From Providencia rettgeri (GTDB lineage Bacteria; Pseudomonadota; Gammaproteobacteria; Enterobacterales; Enterobacteriaceae), in NCBI RefSeq assembly GCF_023205015.1, contig NZ_CP096258.1, positions 3,658,001 to 3,722,000 of the forward strand: a DNA stretch of 64,000 bases, read 5' to 3'. The notes beneath the pieces were generated by a model. That model was not told the DNA's origin, did no database searches, and worked only from the letters and a program-made list of their open reading frames with translations. Shown piece by piece: positions 9,160 to 17,890 of this stretch. A program made the position numbers and the translations under genes. Each line of letters starts with the position of its first letter. The stretch's first letter is position 1.

Positions 9160-9468
9160 ATGGAACCTATTCAGAATATTAATCCGTATTTACCAGCAAA
9201 TAACCAAATCATCCCAGCACGCGAAGGCGGTAAAGGCAGTATTCAAGCGCCAGGAAGTGCGCCGAATATCGTTTGGCAAACACGTTCACGCGTCCCTGAT
9301 GAGTATGAAAGCAAACTCATTTTTGCACTCGAAACGCTATTCGCAGCAGACACTGGATCCCTTGATGAATTAGTTCAGTCATTAAACCAGCAACAAATAT
9401 ATGACCGACAAGGTCACCCTTGGTCTTCTAGTAGTTTCCGAGAATTTCTTCTCGTCAACGGTTACTAA
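9160..9468 (+). CDS. Small recombinase-like HTH protein of Rieske operons
   Basis: A 102-residue protein with no enzyme motif. The N-terminal half is a proline- and glycine-rich linker. The C-terminal 50 residues form predicted helices (ESKLIFALETLFAADTG, then SLDELVQSLNQQQIYDRQG), resembling the recombinase-like helix-turn-helix domain annotated in small proteins next to Rieske oxygenase genes. It starts two bases after the ferredoxin stop with GAGGAG before the ATG. The role is unknown; it may be an accessory or regulatory subunit of the oxygenase rather than a DNA-binding protein. Confidence 0.65.
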   Translation: MEPIQNINPYLPANNQIIPAREGGKGSIQAPGSAPNIVWQTRSRVPDEYESKLIFALETLFAADTGSLDELVQSLNQQQIYDRQGHPWSSSSFREFLLVNGY

Positions 9469-9526
9469 CACATTGTCACTAATAAGAAAATAAAACTCAG
9501 ACACCTTTGATAAACGGAAGCAAATC

Positions 9527-10567
9527 ATGACAACCAATGCACAACCTCAAAACTATCAAGAATATTTAGATGTTGGGTTACGTGGACAATGGTACCCCGT
9601 ATTATCCAGCTGGGAAGTCAGCAATAACCCTATTGGTATCACGCGCCTTGAAGAACAAATCGTGCTGTGGCGCGATGATAAAGGCCAAATTCATGCTTTA
9701 GAAGATAGATGTCCCCATCGCGGAGCCCGTTTATCAATGGGTTGGAATCTAGGTGAACGTATTGCCTGTTGGTACCACGGCGTCGAAGTCGGTGGTGATG
9801 GTGTCGTTAAAGATGTTCCAGCGGTCAGCCAATGCCCTCTTGAAGGTCAAAAATGTTTAAAAACCTATCCCGTTCAAGAAATTCATGGCGCTATCTTCCT
9901 CTATTTTGCGGTAGTTGACGGTGAAACACCTCCAGCCCTTGAGTTTCCTGAAGAGTTAGCTGATGACGAAAACCACAGCAATTTCCTCTGCACCGCATCG
10001 TGGAAATGCAATTACCAATACGCATTAGAAAACGTGATGGACCCAATGCATGGTACCTATCTCCATTCATCATCACACTCAATGGCAGAAGGTGATAAAC
10101 AATCAGAAATGATCCTAGAAGCAACAAAAAATGGGTTTATTTTCCGTAAAAATGACCAAATTGGCGTCAACTTCGACTGGGTTGAATTTGCGAGCACTGG
10201 TGCAAATTGGATGCGTTTATCCATCCCGTATCAAAAACGTTTTGGACCCGGTGGACATTTTTGGATTATCGGCATGGTCGTTCCTGAAGACCGTCATCAC
10301 ACTCGTGTTTTCTTTTGGCGAATTCGCAAAGTAAAAGACTGGCAACGTGATTTATGGCGCTTTATGTATCGCAATCGCCTAGAAGGGCTACATTGGGATG
10401 TCCTAGAACAAGATCGCCTCATTTTGGAAAACCTCACACCAAATGCACGCGATAAAGAGTTTCTTTATCAACACGATGTGGGGTTATCACGCCTACGTCG
10501 CATTATGCAACGTGAAGCGAAAAAGCAATTTGACCTAATACACAGTAAGGAAGCTGAAAATGCGTGA
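9527..10567 (+). CDS. Rieske non-heme iron oxygenase, alpha subunit
   Basis: Terminal oxygenase, 346 residues. The N-terminal Rieske domain has CPHRGA (Cys62, His64) and CWYHG (Cys81, His84). The catalytic iron site follows in DPMHGTYLH with His175 and His180. The length fits the short, alpha-only oxygenases (phthalate/vanillate/carnitine type) rather than the about 450-residue alpha subunits that pair with a beta subunit, and no beta gene is present. With the ferredoxin and the FAD reductase it makes a complete three-component system. Whether it dihydroxylates a ring or demethylates cannot be decided from sequence. Confidence 0.92.
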   Translation: MTTNAQPQNYQEYLDVGLRGQWYPVLSSWEVSNNPIGITRLEEQIVLWRDDKGQIHALEDRCPHRGARLSMGWNLGERIACWYHGVEVGGDGVVKDVPAVSQCPLEGQKCLKTYPVQEIHGAIFLYFAVVDGETPPALEFPEELADDENHSNFLCTASWKCNYQYALENVMDPMHGTYLHSSSHSMAEGDKQSEMILEATKNGFIFRKNDQIGVNFDWVEFASTGANWMRLSIPYQKRFGPGGHFWIIGMVVPEDRHHTRVFFWRIRKVKDWQRDLWRFMYRNRLEGLHWDVLEQDRLILENLTPNARDKEFLYQHDVGLSRLRRIMQREAKKQFDLIHSKEAENA

Positions 10568-11315
10568 TTTACTGGCAGGAAAACGCATTGTGATCACCGG
10601 AGCCGCAAGGGGGCTTGGCTTTAGCTTTGCCCAAGCCGCAGCACAACAAGGCGCTCAAGTTGTCTTGTGTGACATCCTAGCGCAACGATTACAAGAAAGT
10701 GTCGAATCTCTACAACAACAAGGCTTTGAGGCCCAAGGTGTTTCTCTCGACTTAGCGGATCCTGACTCAATCACTCATACATTCGACAGTATTGGTCAAC
10801 AAGGTGCAATTGATGGGCTGATTAATAATGCGGCCTTAGCAACTGGAGTGGGTGGAAAGCTGCTCGACGAATATGACTTGGCGCTGTGGGATAAGGTGAT
10901 GACCGTCAATGTCAGAGGAACCTGGTTGGTCACCAAAGCCGCGCTTCCCTTTTTAAAACAGAGTTCCCGCGGGAAAATTATCAATATTGCCTCTGACACC
11001 GCACTATGGGGTGCTCCCAAGCTGATGGCCTATGTCGCCAGTAAAGGAGCCATCATCAGTATGACCCGTTCAATGGCGCGTGAGCTTGGTACTCACCGCA
11101 TTTGTGTTAATGCTATTGCTCCGGGGTTAACAAAAGTCGAAGCGACGGAATATGTGCCCGCAGAACGCCACCAGCTATATGAAAATGGTCGAGCGCTCCA
11201 AGGAGAACAGATGCCTGAAGACGTTACAGGAACCGCTTTGTATTTGCTTTCTCCTATGGCCGATTTTGTCACAGGACAGCTAATCCCAGTTAATGGTGGC
11301 TTTATTTTTAACTAA
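10560..11315 (+). CDS. SDR dehydrogenase, candidate cis-diol dehydrogenase
   Basis: Short-chain dehydrogenase/reductase of 251 residues with a complete classical active site: the TGAARGLG nucleotide motif near residue 12, the NNAA motif, and Tyr158-x3-Lys162 within AYVASKGA. It overlaps the oxygenase by eight bases, so the two are likely made together. The natural role in this position is oxidation of a cis-dihydrodiol to a catechol, feeding the extradiol enzyme downstream. That assignment rests on context, because SDR sequences do not define substrate. Confidence 0.85.
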   Translation: MRDLLAGKRIVITGAARGLGFSFAQAAAQQGAQVVLCDILAQRLQESVESLQQQGFEAQGVSLDLADPDSITHTFDSIGQQGAIDGLINNAALATGVGGKLLDEYDLALWDKVMTVNVRGTWLVTKAALPFLKQSSRGKIINIASDTALWGAPKLMAYVASKGAIISMTRSMARELGTHRICVNAIAPGLTKVEATEYVPAERHQLYENGRALQGEQMPEDVTGTALYLLSPMADFVTGQLIPVNGGFIFN

Positions 11316-11348
11316 TTTCGCCATTCAGTCGGTTAAGAGGTGAGGATC

Positions 11349-12125
11349 ATGAATTCAACATGTAAATATCTGGTACCCGGTTTGGAAAAAGGGCTACAGC
11401 TTCTTCTGCTACTTGCACAGCAGCACCGTGAGCTCACATTTGCAGAAATCCTCCGCTTAGTCGATATGCCCAAAGCAACGGCTTACCGTGCGATCCAAAC
11501 CTTGGTGCATTTGGATTTCCTTGTTCAACACCCACGAACTGGGGCATTTTCGTTAGGCCGTAAAGTCCTCAGCCTTGGTCTTGGCTATATTGCCTCACTC
11601 GATTTAACTCAATTAGGTCAGCCGATTATCGAACAATTGAGAGATCGCAGCCAATGTAACAGCCATTTAGTTATCCGAGATGGTCGGGACATTATATACA
11701 TCGCCAGAGTCAGTGGCGCAGAATCCAAAATTAACCATGTTAGCGTAGGGACACGTTTATCAGCGCACCGAACCTCACTAGGCCGCATGCTACTGAGCGG
11801 ATTAACTCGCACTGAGTTCGATGCGCTTTACCCTGATGATGAACTGCCCGATAACGCAGGGTGTAAACAGGAATTCTGGCAAATGATCCAAGCCGACAAA
11901 CTGCGTGGCTACGTGATTGGAGAATCATTTTACCGTCGGGGAATTTCCTCCATTGTTTACCCTGTTTATAACCAAGCAAATGGTGTCGAGGCGGTCATCA
12001 GCATCATGGTACCCATGAATAGCATCCCTGCACAGGAGTGTCGGCGATTACAAAATGAAGTAAGCCATGCCGCGCAAAAATTGACTGAATTTATTGGTGG
12101 AATGAGCCAAGCAAAAGCCGTTTAG
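11349..12125 (+). CDS. IclR-family transcriptional regulator
   Basis: A 258-residue regulator with an N-terminal winged helix-turn-helix (about residues 8-70, including MPKATAYRAIQTL) and a C-terminal IclR effector domain with SAHRTSLGR and the conserved IVYPVYN segment. It lies inside the cluster in the same direction, so it is probably autoregulated. GAGGTGAGG precedes the chosen ATG; a GTG nine bases earlier would overlap this ribosome site. The GTTTC-N6-GAAAC pair at 8659 and 8793 is its likely target. Confidence 0.9.
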   Translation: MNSTCKYLVPGLEKGLQLLLLLAQQHRELTFAEILRLVDMPKATAYRAIQTLVHLDFLVQHPRTGAFSLGRKVLSLGLGYIASLDLTQLGQPIIEQLRDRSQCNSHLVIRDGRDIIYIARVSGAESKINHVSVGTRLSAHRTSLGRMLLSGLTRTEFDALYPDDELPDNAGCKQEFWQMIQADKLRGYVIGESFYRRGISSIVYPVYNQANGVEAVISIMVPMNSIPAQECRRLQNEVSHAAQKLTEFIGGMSQAKAV

Positions 12126-12235
12126 CATTAACTGATTATCTACCCTACATTTTTTAGGTTTATTGCCATAAGCCTCGGGTTCTTTCTGTCCAAAAAAGCC
12201 GTTGGCAATAACACCAATCGATAGAGGACTTTATA

Positions 12236-13162
12236 ATGTCAGTGATTGGAATAGAAAAATTAGAATTTGGTGTCGAAGACATCCCTAGCTGCCAAAAATT
12301 TTTACACGACTTTGGCCTACAAGTTACCAAAAGTGACCCCTCGTTATTTTCGACGCTTTCTGGGGCAAAAATACAGCTTTTCACCCAGCAAGAACCATCT
12401 CTCCCCCCCGCTTTCGAAACAGGTTCAACCCTGCGTCGGATCACATGGGGGACAGAAAATACGGCAGAACTCAATAAAATCATCGAGAACATTCAAGGCT
12501 GTGATGGTTTTAAACTCACGTCTGATGGTGCTGAGTGCCGTGATCCAAACGGCATGGCGGTCGCGTTTACCGTCACCAAACAAAAAGACGTTGACGTTGA
12601 AGTCTCACCAATCAACCAATGGGGCGACATTCGGCGCATTGATAAACCAAGCCCTGTTTATGAAAAAGCTACACCGATTAACGTAGGGCACGTCGTCTTT
12701 TTTGTTGATGACTTACCATCGACAGAAGCGTTTTACTGCCAAAAGCTCGGTTTTCAAGTCTCTGATCGTTATATTGACCGCGCCGTTTTTTTACGCGCCC
12801 AAGTTAATGGCTGCCATCACAATTTATTTTTACTTAAATTACCGCACCGTGGCCGTGGCCTAAACCACGTAGCCTTCACTGTACGAGATATCCATGAAGT
12901 CATTGGCGGCGGCTTAGCGATGAACCGCCAGCAATGGAGCACCTTTATTGGACCGGGTCGCCACCCTATTTCATCTGCCTATTTTTGGTACGTTAATAGC
13001 CCAACTGGTGGTGCTTTCGAATATTACACCAATGATGATTTCCTGACAGACAAATGGCAGCCCCGCGAGCTGGAACATTCTCTGGTTTCATTCACTGAGT
13101 GGGCGGTTGAAGGCGGTCTAGACTATGAAACACGTCGTCAAGTAAAACTGGTGAAGGAGTAA
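12236..13162 (+). CDS. Type I extradiol ring-cleavage dioxygenase (VOC family)
   Basis: A two-module VOC protein of 308 residues, the length of 2,3-dihydroxybiphenyl/catechol 2,3-dioxygenases. The first module (about 1-115) is degenerate. The second holds the 2-His-1-carboxylate iron site: His152 (GHVVFF), His211 (LNHVAF) and Glu262 (AFEYY). It would open a catechol next to the two hydroxyls, giving a meta-cleavage product. A 110-base gap separates it from iclR, and the following reductase starts five bases after its stop. Confidence 0.88.
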   Translation: MSVIGIEKLEFGVEDIPSCQKFLHDFGLQVTKSDPSLFSTLSGAKIQLFTQQEPSLPPAFETGSTLRRITWGTENTAELNKIIENIQGCDGFKLTSDGAECRDPNGMAVAFTVTKQKDVDVEVSPINQWGDIRRIDKPSPVYEKATPINVGHVVFFVDDLPSTEAFYCQKLGFQVSDRYIDRAVFLRAQVNGCHHNLFLLKLPHRGRGLNHVAFTVRDIHEVIGGGLAMNRQQWSTFIGPGRHPISSAYFWYVNSPTGGAFEYYTNDDFLTDKWQPRELEHSLVSFTEWAVEGGLDYETRRQVKLVKE

Positions 13163-13166
13163 GCTA

Positions 13167-14381
13167 ATGAACTCCTTAATCCAAGGCGGTATCGTCATTA
13201 TCGGTGGTGGACAAGCAGGTGGTTGGGCGACAAAAACTTTACGCGATGAAGGTTACCAAGGCACAATCAGTGTGATCAGTGATGAAGACCATGATTTTTA
13301 TGAGCGCCCACCTCTGTCTAAAGCTGCACTCACCCAAGAGAGCTTTGCACTATCACGATTATTCAGTGAAGAAGCAACTCAGGCCTTAAATTTACAATGG
13401 TTTCGTCCAGTTCGCGCCACTAAAATTGATACGAAAACAAAATGGATCCACCTCAATGATGGCCGCATTGTGACATTTGAAAAACTGTTACTTGCCACTG
13501 GCGGGCGTCCCCGTTACCTCTCAAGTAATTGGCAGAAACACCCGCAAGTCTTTGCCTTGCGGTCATGGAACGATGCACAACAACTACGCTCGGCGCTGCT
13601 TGAGGCAAAAAAAGTGGCCATCATTGGCGGTGGGTGGATTGGCTTAGAAGTTGCCGCTTCTGCTCGAAAAATGGGGATTGATGTGGCCATTTTTGAGCGC
13701 CAAAGCCGTTTGTGCGAACGCAGCGTTCCACAAAATGTTTCTGAGGCATTAGCTCTACGCCATACGCAAGCTGGCGTACATGTCATTACAGATTGTGGCG
13801 ATATCGAACTTGGTGCTTCTTCCATTAAGCTACAAATTGGCTGCCAAAAACAACCATTACAAACTTTCGACCTTGCCGTAATGGGCATTGGAGTAGAACT
13901 AAACCTAGAGCTCGCCAAACAAGCGGGGCTTGATGTCACTCATGGCATTGTCATCAATGACCAAGGACAAACTTCACACCCAGATATATACGCCGCTGGC
14001 GATGTCGCTTGCCATCCAACATTGTCTTTATGTTTACAATCATGGGCTTATGCACAGAACCAAGCGATCACGACCGCAAAAGCCATGCTTAACCCACATT
14101 CTGAAGGCTTCAATGAACTCGCTTGGTTATGGTCAGATCAATACAAAGACAATATCCAAATTTTAGGCGTCCCAACCTCACAAAAACTAAAACACATTCA
14201 ACGTCATACTGCTAATTCTGAGGTGCATTTTTCATTAAGTGAAGCTAATGAATTAGTGCAAATGATTGCTTTTAATGATGCTCGGGCAATCAAGCTAGGT
14301 AAACGTTGGATGCAGAGCCACCGTAAATTGGATCCCTCACAACTTGCTGATCCCACATTTTCACTGATGTCACTGAAATAG
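13167..14381 (+). CDS. FAD-dependent ferredoxin reductase of the Rieske system
   Basis: A 404-residue pyridine nucleotide-disulfide-type reductase that would take electrons from NAD(P)H to the Rieske ferredoxin. It has the N-terminal FAD motif IIGGGQAGG, the ERPPLSK segment typical of BphA4/rhodocoxin-type reductases, an NAD-binding motif IIGGGWIGLE near residue 150, and the second FAD motif IYAAGDVA. A C-terminal reductase domain is present. The close family and operon position make partnership with the 8843 ferredoxin likely. Confidence 0.9.
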   Translation: MNSLIQGGIVIIGGGQAGGWATKTLRDEGYQGTISVISDEDHDFYERPPLSKAALTQESFALSRLFSEEATQALNLQWFRPVRATKIDTKTKWIHLNDGRIVTFEKLLLATGGRPRYLSSNWQKHPQVFALRSWNDAQQLRSALLEAKKVAIIGGGWIGLEVAASARKMGIDVAIFERQSRLCERSVPQNVSEALALRHTQAGVHVITDCGDIELGASSIKLQIGCQKQPLQTFDLAVMGIGVELNLELAKQAGLDVTHGIVINDQGQTSHPDIYAAGDVACHPTLSLCLQSWAYAQNQAITTAKAMLNPHSEGFNELAWLWSDQYKDNIQILGVPTSQKLKHIQRHTANSEVHFSLSEANELVQMIAFNDARAIKLGKRWMQSHRKLDPSQLADPTFSLMSLK

Positions 14382-14402
14382 TGGCCAGCAAGGAGAAATA
14401 AC

Positions 14403-15683
14403 ATGGCTAATCAGAGTATTACCCTAAAAAACTCAGAAAATACTCAAGCAGTGCAAGATGTGCCTGAGAAGATCAATTGGCTCATCCCAATCGGCTTATT
14501 TTCCTGTGTACTGCTGGCTTTCTTTGACAAAATTAGTATTGCCGCTCTGTTTTCTGATGAAAAGTTTCAACAAGCACTGGGGATCGACTTTGACCCAACC
14601 CGTTTAGGGCTACTGATGAGCGCCTTTTTATTCGCTTATGGCATTTCATCGATGCTATTAAGCGGTATTGGCGACAAATTTCATCCGACCAAAATGCTGT
14701 TATTTATGATCAGTAGCTGGTGTTTTCTCATGATTTTTATGGGCTTCACACACCACTACGGCACGATGATTTTTCTGCGAGTCTTATTGGGGATCGCTGA
14801 AGGGCCTTTGCTAGCAATCGCATACGCTATTGTGCGCCGTACTTTTCCGCCAAAAATGCAAGCTCGTGCCACTATGATGTGGTTATTAGGCACACCGTTA
14901 GGTGCAGCGCTAGGATTTCCTATCTCATTGTATTTACTTAATAACTTCGGTTGGCAAAGTACATTTTTTGTCATGGCGGCCTTTACCGTTCCCGTTTGGT
15001 GGTTAGTGGTCATAGGCATCCGTCACCCTAATTTAGTCAATCGCCAAGCACAAACGAAAAATACAACGGGTGAAACACTTCCAGCAGAGCAACTGGCCGC
15101 AATGAAAGCCCATAAAAAACGTTTATTCCAAAATAGCCATTTTTGGATTATCTGCATGTTTAATATCGCTTTTCTTGTTTATCTTTGGGGAATGAATGGC
15201 TGGTTACCAAGCTATTTAATTAAAGGGAAATCCATCCACTTAGAGCATGCAGGGATCTTATCTTCCCTTCCTTTTATCGCCATGTTATTTGGTGAAGCCA
15301 TCGGTGCATGGCTATCTGATCGTTATGATCGTCGAGCTCTAGTGTGCTTCATCTCTCTGTTAGGTGCCGTACTGGGGCTAGCAATGGTGCTATTTCTTAC
15401 CGAGACCTACAGCATCATTCTTATGATGGCATTTAGCATGTTTATGTGGGGAGCCGGTGCCCCGAATATCTTTGCCTTACTTGCCAAAGCCACACAAAAA
15501 CAAGTGAGTGCATTAGCGGGAGGCATCTTCAACGGCCTCGGCAATCTCGCTGGCGCGGCCGCCCCTTTACTTATGGGCGTCCTGATCACTGTTACTCACA
15601 CTATGGATAGCGGTCTGTTATTCATCGTAGTTATTGGTCTGGTTGGCAGCTTACTACTACTGCCTTTACTGAAGAAATATTAA
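14403..15683 (+). CDS. MFS transporter of the catabolic cluster
   Basis: Major facilitator superfamily permease of 426 residues with about twelve hydrophobic helices and a hydrophilic central loop near residues 205-240. The loop between helices 2 and 3 (SGIGDKFHPTKM) is a variant of the GxxxDRxGRR signature, and the repeat copy LSDRYDRRAL occurs in the second half. Placed within the operon, it probably imports the growth substrate, likely an organic anion as for ACS/AAHS-type relatives. The substrate is unknown. Confidence 0.85.
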   Translation: MANQSITLKNSENTQAVQDVPEKINWLIPIGLFSCVLLAFFDKISIAALFSDEKFQQALGIDFDPTRLGLLMSAFLFAYGISSMLLSGIGDKFHPTKMLLFMISSWCFLMIFMGFTHHYGTMIFLRVLLGIAEGPLLAIAYAIVRRTFPPKMQARATMMWLLGTPLGAALGFPISLYLLNNFGWQSTFFVMAAFTVPVWWLVVIGIRHPNLVNRQAQTKNTTGETLPAEQLAAMKAHKKRLFQNSHFWIICMFNIAFLVYLWGMNGWLPSYLIKGKSIHLEHAGILSSLPFIAMLFGEAIGAWLSDRYDRRALVCFISLLGAVLGLAMVLFLTETYSIILMMAFSMFMWGAGAPNIFALLAKATQKQVSALAGGIFNGLGNLAGAAAPLLMGVLITVTHTMDSGLLFIVVIGLVGSLLLLPLLKKY

Positions 15684-15707
15684 TCACTCTTTGTAGGAGA
15701 TAATGCG

Positions 15708-16220
15708 ATGTCACAACCTCAAATCAAACCACAAGATATGCCAATGGCACAATGGATTGAGTCACGAATTGCCCGCCTTGAAGGCCGTAAATACGACTGG
15801 AATGCCCTGAAATTCCAAGCGGATTACGACCCTAAATATCGTCGAGCCCAAATGCGCTATATCGGAACAGGAGCCACTGGCGTCTCTAACGATGTCAATA
15901 CCGTTCCCGCAGAGAATTTCACCTTCTCCACAATGGTTCTTCCTGCCAAATGCGAAGGCCCATTACATCTACATCCCGATGTTGAAGAAGTGTTCTTTAT
16001 GTTGAAAGGCACTATCACGTTGTTTGTAAAAGATGGCGATGAAGAATATGAAACCGTTCTTAAAGAACGCGACCTAATTTCAGTTCCTGCAGGGATTTAT
16101 CGTGGCCTATTTAACCACGGGGAAGAAGAGGCGTTAATGTGCGTCATGATAGGCACACCAAAGCCTGCAATTCCAACGTATCCAGAAGATCACCCGTTAT
16201 CTAAAGTTAAACGTAATTAA
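15708..16220 (+). CDS. Cupin-fold protein
   Basis: A 170-residue single-domain cupin. Motif 1 is visible as GPLHLHPDVEEVFFMLKG, giving two His and a Glu for a metal site. Motif 2 (VPAGIYRGLFNHG) retains a His. It is shorter than gentisate dioxygenases and could be a dioxygenase, isomerase or binding protein. Start supported by GTAGGAG upstream. The role in the pathway is open. Confidence 0.75.
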   Translation: MSQPQIKPQDMPMAQWIESRIARLEGRKYDWNALKFQADYDPKYRRAQMRYIGTGATGVSNDVNTVPAENFTFSTMVLPAKCEGPLHLHPDVEEVFFMLKGTITLFVKDGDEEYETVLKERDLISVPAGIYRGLFNHGEEEALMCVMIGTPKPAIPTYPEDHPLSKVKRN

Positions 16221-16235
16221 TCGGAGCTATCAGTG

Positions 16236-17075
16236 ATGAATTTGCTAATCGAAAAACTCCCCGCACAGCAACTGGCTGATTTTGGCCAATATCGTCTCAA
16301 TTGGCGCAGTTCTGGCCATGGAAATGCGGTGGTTTTACTGCATGGAATTAGCTCCGGCTCTGCCTCATGGGTAAGCCAATTGGCCTCTTCATCACTAACT
16401 GACCACTATCAGCTATTCAGTTGGGATGCCCCAGGTTATTCAGGTAGCTCAGCGCTAAATACACAAACCCCAACGGCTATTGACTATGCGAAGGCACTAA
16501 AAGCATTCATTGATGGGTTAGAACTACAACAGGTTGTTTTAGTTGGGCATTCACTCGGCGCATTGATGGCGAGTGCTTTCGCATCACAATATCCGCAACA
16601 AGTGAAAGGATTATTCTTAGCCAACCCAGCTCAAGGCTATGCCACTAAAAGCCCAGAACAACAAAATGCAGTGTATGAACAACGGCGTGACATTGTATTT
16701 AATTCAGGAATAGAGTCCTACGCCCAAAACCGAGCCGCTGCCCTGTTATCGCCAAGCGCAACCTCTGAAAAAATTGATTGGGTTAGACAGAATATGAAAA
16801 AACTCAATCCCCAAGGCTTTCTTGCCGCAGCTTGGATGTTAGCCCATGACGATATCTACTTGTATTTAAAGGATTATAACGGGCCAATCGAAATACTGGT
16901 AGGGGCTGATGATACCATTACGCCACCTGCACAAGTAGAGCGACTCGCACAACAAAAAAATTGCCCTTATTTCCTAATTAACCAAGCGGGACACGCCAGT
17001 TATCTGGATGCACCAGACACCTTTAATCATCACTTACAACAATTTTTAGAGACGGTCTATTGCCAAGCTGAATAA
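16236..17075 (+). CDS. Alpha/beta hydrolase, candidate C-C bond hydrolase
   Basis: A 279-residue alpha/beta hydrolase with a complete catalytic triad: Ser106 in GHSLGA, an Asp in GADDTI (225 or 226) and His253 in AGHAS, plus the oxyanion-loop HGISSGSASW. This is the size and motif pattern of meta-cleavage-product hydrolases (BphD/MhpC type). After an extradiol enzyme this is its most likely role, although ester hydrolysis is equally compatible with the motifs. GTG at 16233 directly precedes the chosen ATG. Confidence 0.8.
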   Translation: MNLLIEKLPAQQLADFGQYRLNWRSSGHGNAVVLLHGISSGSASWVSQLASSSLTDHYQLFSWDAPGYSGSSALNTQTPTAIDYAKALKAFIDGLELQQVVLVGHSLGALMASAFASQYPQQVKGLFLANPAQGYATKSPEQQNAVYEQRRDIVFNSGIESYAQNRAAALLSPSATSEKIDWVRQNMKKLNPQGFLAAAWMLAHDDIYLYLKDYNGPIEILVGADDTITPPAQVERLAQQKNCPYFLINQAGHASYLDAPDTFNHHLQQFLETVYCQAE

Positions 17076-17085
17076 AGGAAAACGC

Positions 17086-17880
17086 ATGAATTTACAGTTA
17101 AATAACCGTGTTGCTGTCGTGACAGGAGGAAGCTCCGGTATAGGCTTTGCAACCGTCAAACTGCTACTCGACGAAGGTTGTAAAGTCGCTTTTTGCGGCC
17201 GTGATAATGAAAAGCTGCAACAAACGCTTAAAACATTGCGCGAGCTTTACCCTCAAGGTGAATTTATCGCCCAGCAATGTAATGTCCTTGAAAAAGCACA
17301 GACAGAAGCCTTTGCTCAGCGGGTTTATCAACACTTTGGCCAAGTTGACTTACTGATTAACAACGCAGGGCAAGGGTATGTCGCAAGCTATGCAGATACC
17401 CCTGAAGAAGCGTGGTTACATGAAGCCCAACTCAAACTATTTGGAGTTATTAACCCGGTGAATGCATTTTTGCCTTTCTTAGAGCAATCCAATATTGCAT
17501 CAATTACCTGTGTTAACTCGCTATTAGCATTACAGCCTGAGCCGCATATGGTCGCCACCTCAGCGGCTCGGGCTGCATTACTAAACATGACGCTGAACTT
17601 GTCAAAAACACTGTTACCCAAAGGGATCCGCGTTAACTCTATTTTACTTGGCATGGTCGAATCTGACCAATGGCGACGCCGCTTCGAGAACCGGAGCGAT
17701 AAAAGCTTAGATTGGCAGCAATGGATTGGCGATATCGCCAATAAACGAGGGATCCCGATGCAACGTTTGGGCAAACCGGAAGAACCCGCCCGTGCTTTAG
17801 TATTTTTAGCGTCGCCGATGGCTTCGTTTACCTCAGGTGCTGCTTTGGATGTTTCTGGCGGCTTTAGCCATCACATTTAA
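17086..17880 (+). CDS. SDR-family protein lacking the catalytic Tyr and Lys
   Basis: A 264-residue Rossmann protein with an intact TGGSSGIGFA nucleotide motif and NNAGQGY. At the position of the classical Tyr-x3-Lys it has Thr158 and Arg162 (VATSAARAAL). It therefore cannot use the textbook SDR proton relay, while the C-terminal segment (FTSGAALDVSGG) is normal. It may use another mechanism, or act as a binding or scaffold protein. It sits 10 bases after the hydrolase and 10 bases before the AspDH-like gene, clearly in one operon. Confidence 0.8.
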   Translation: MNLQLNNRVAVVTGGSSGIGFATVKLLLDEGCKVAFCGRDNEKLQQTLKTLRELYPQGEFIAQQCNVLEKAQTEAFAQRVYQHFGQVDLLINNAGQGYVASYADTPEEAWLHEAQLKLFGVINPVNAFLPFLEQSNIASITCVNSLLALQPEPHMVATSAARAALLNMTLNLSKTLLPKGIRVNSILLGMVESDQWRRRFENRSDKSLDWQQWIGDIANKRGIPMQRLGKPEEPARALVFLASPMASFTSGAALDVSGGFSHHI

Positions 17881-17890
17881 AGGATTGATA

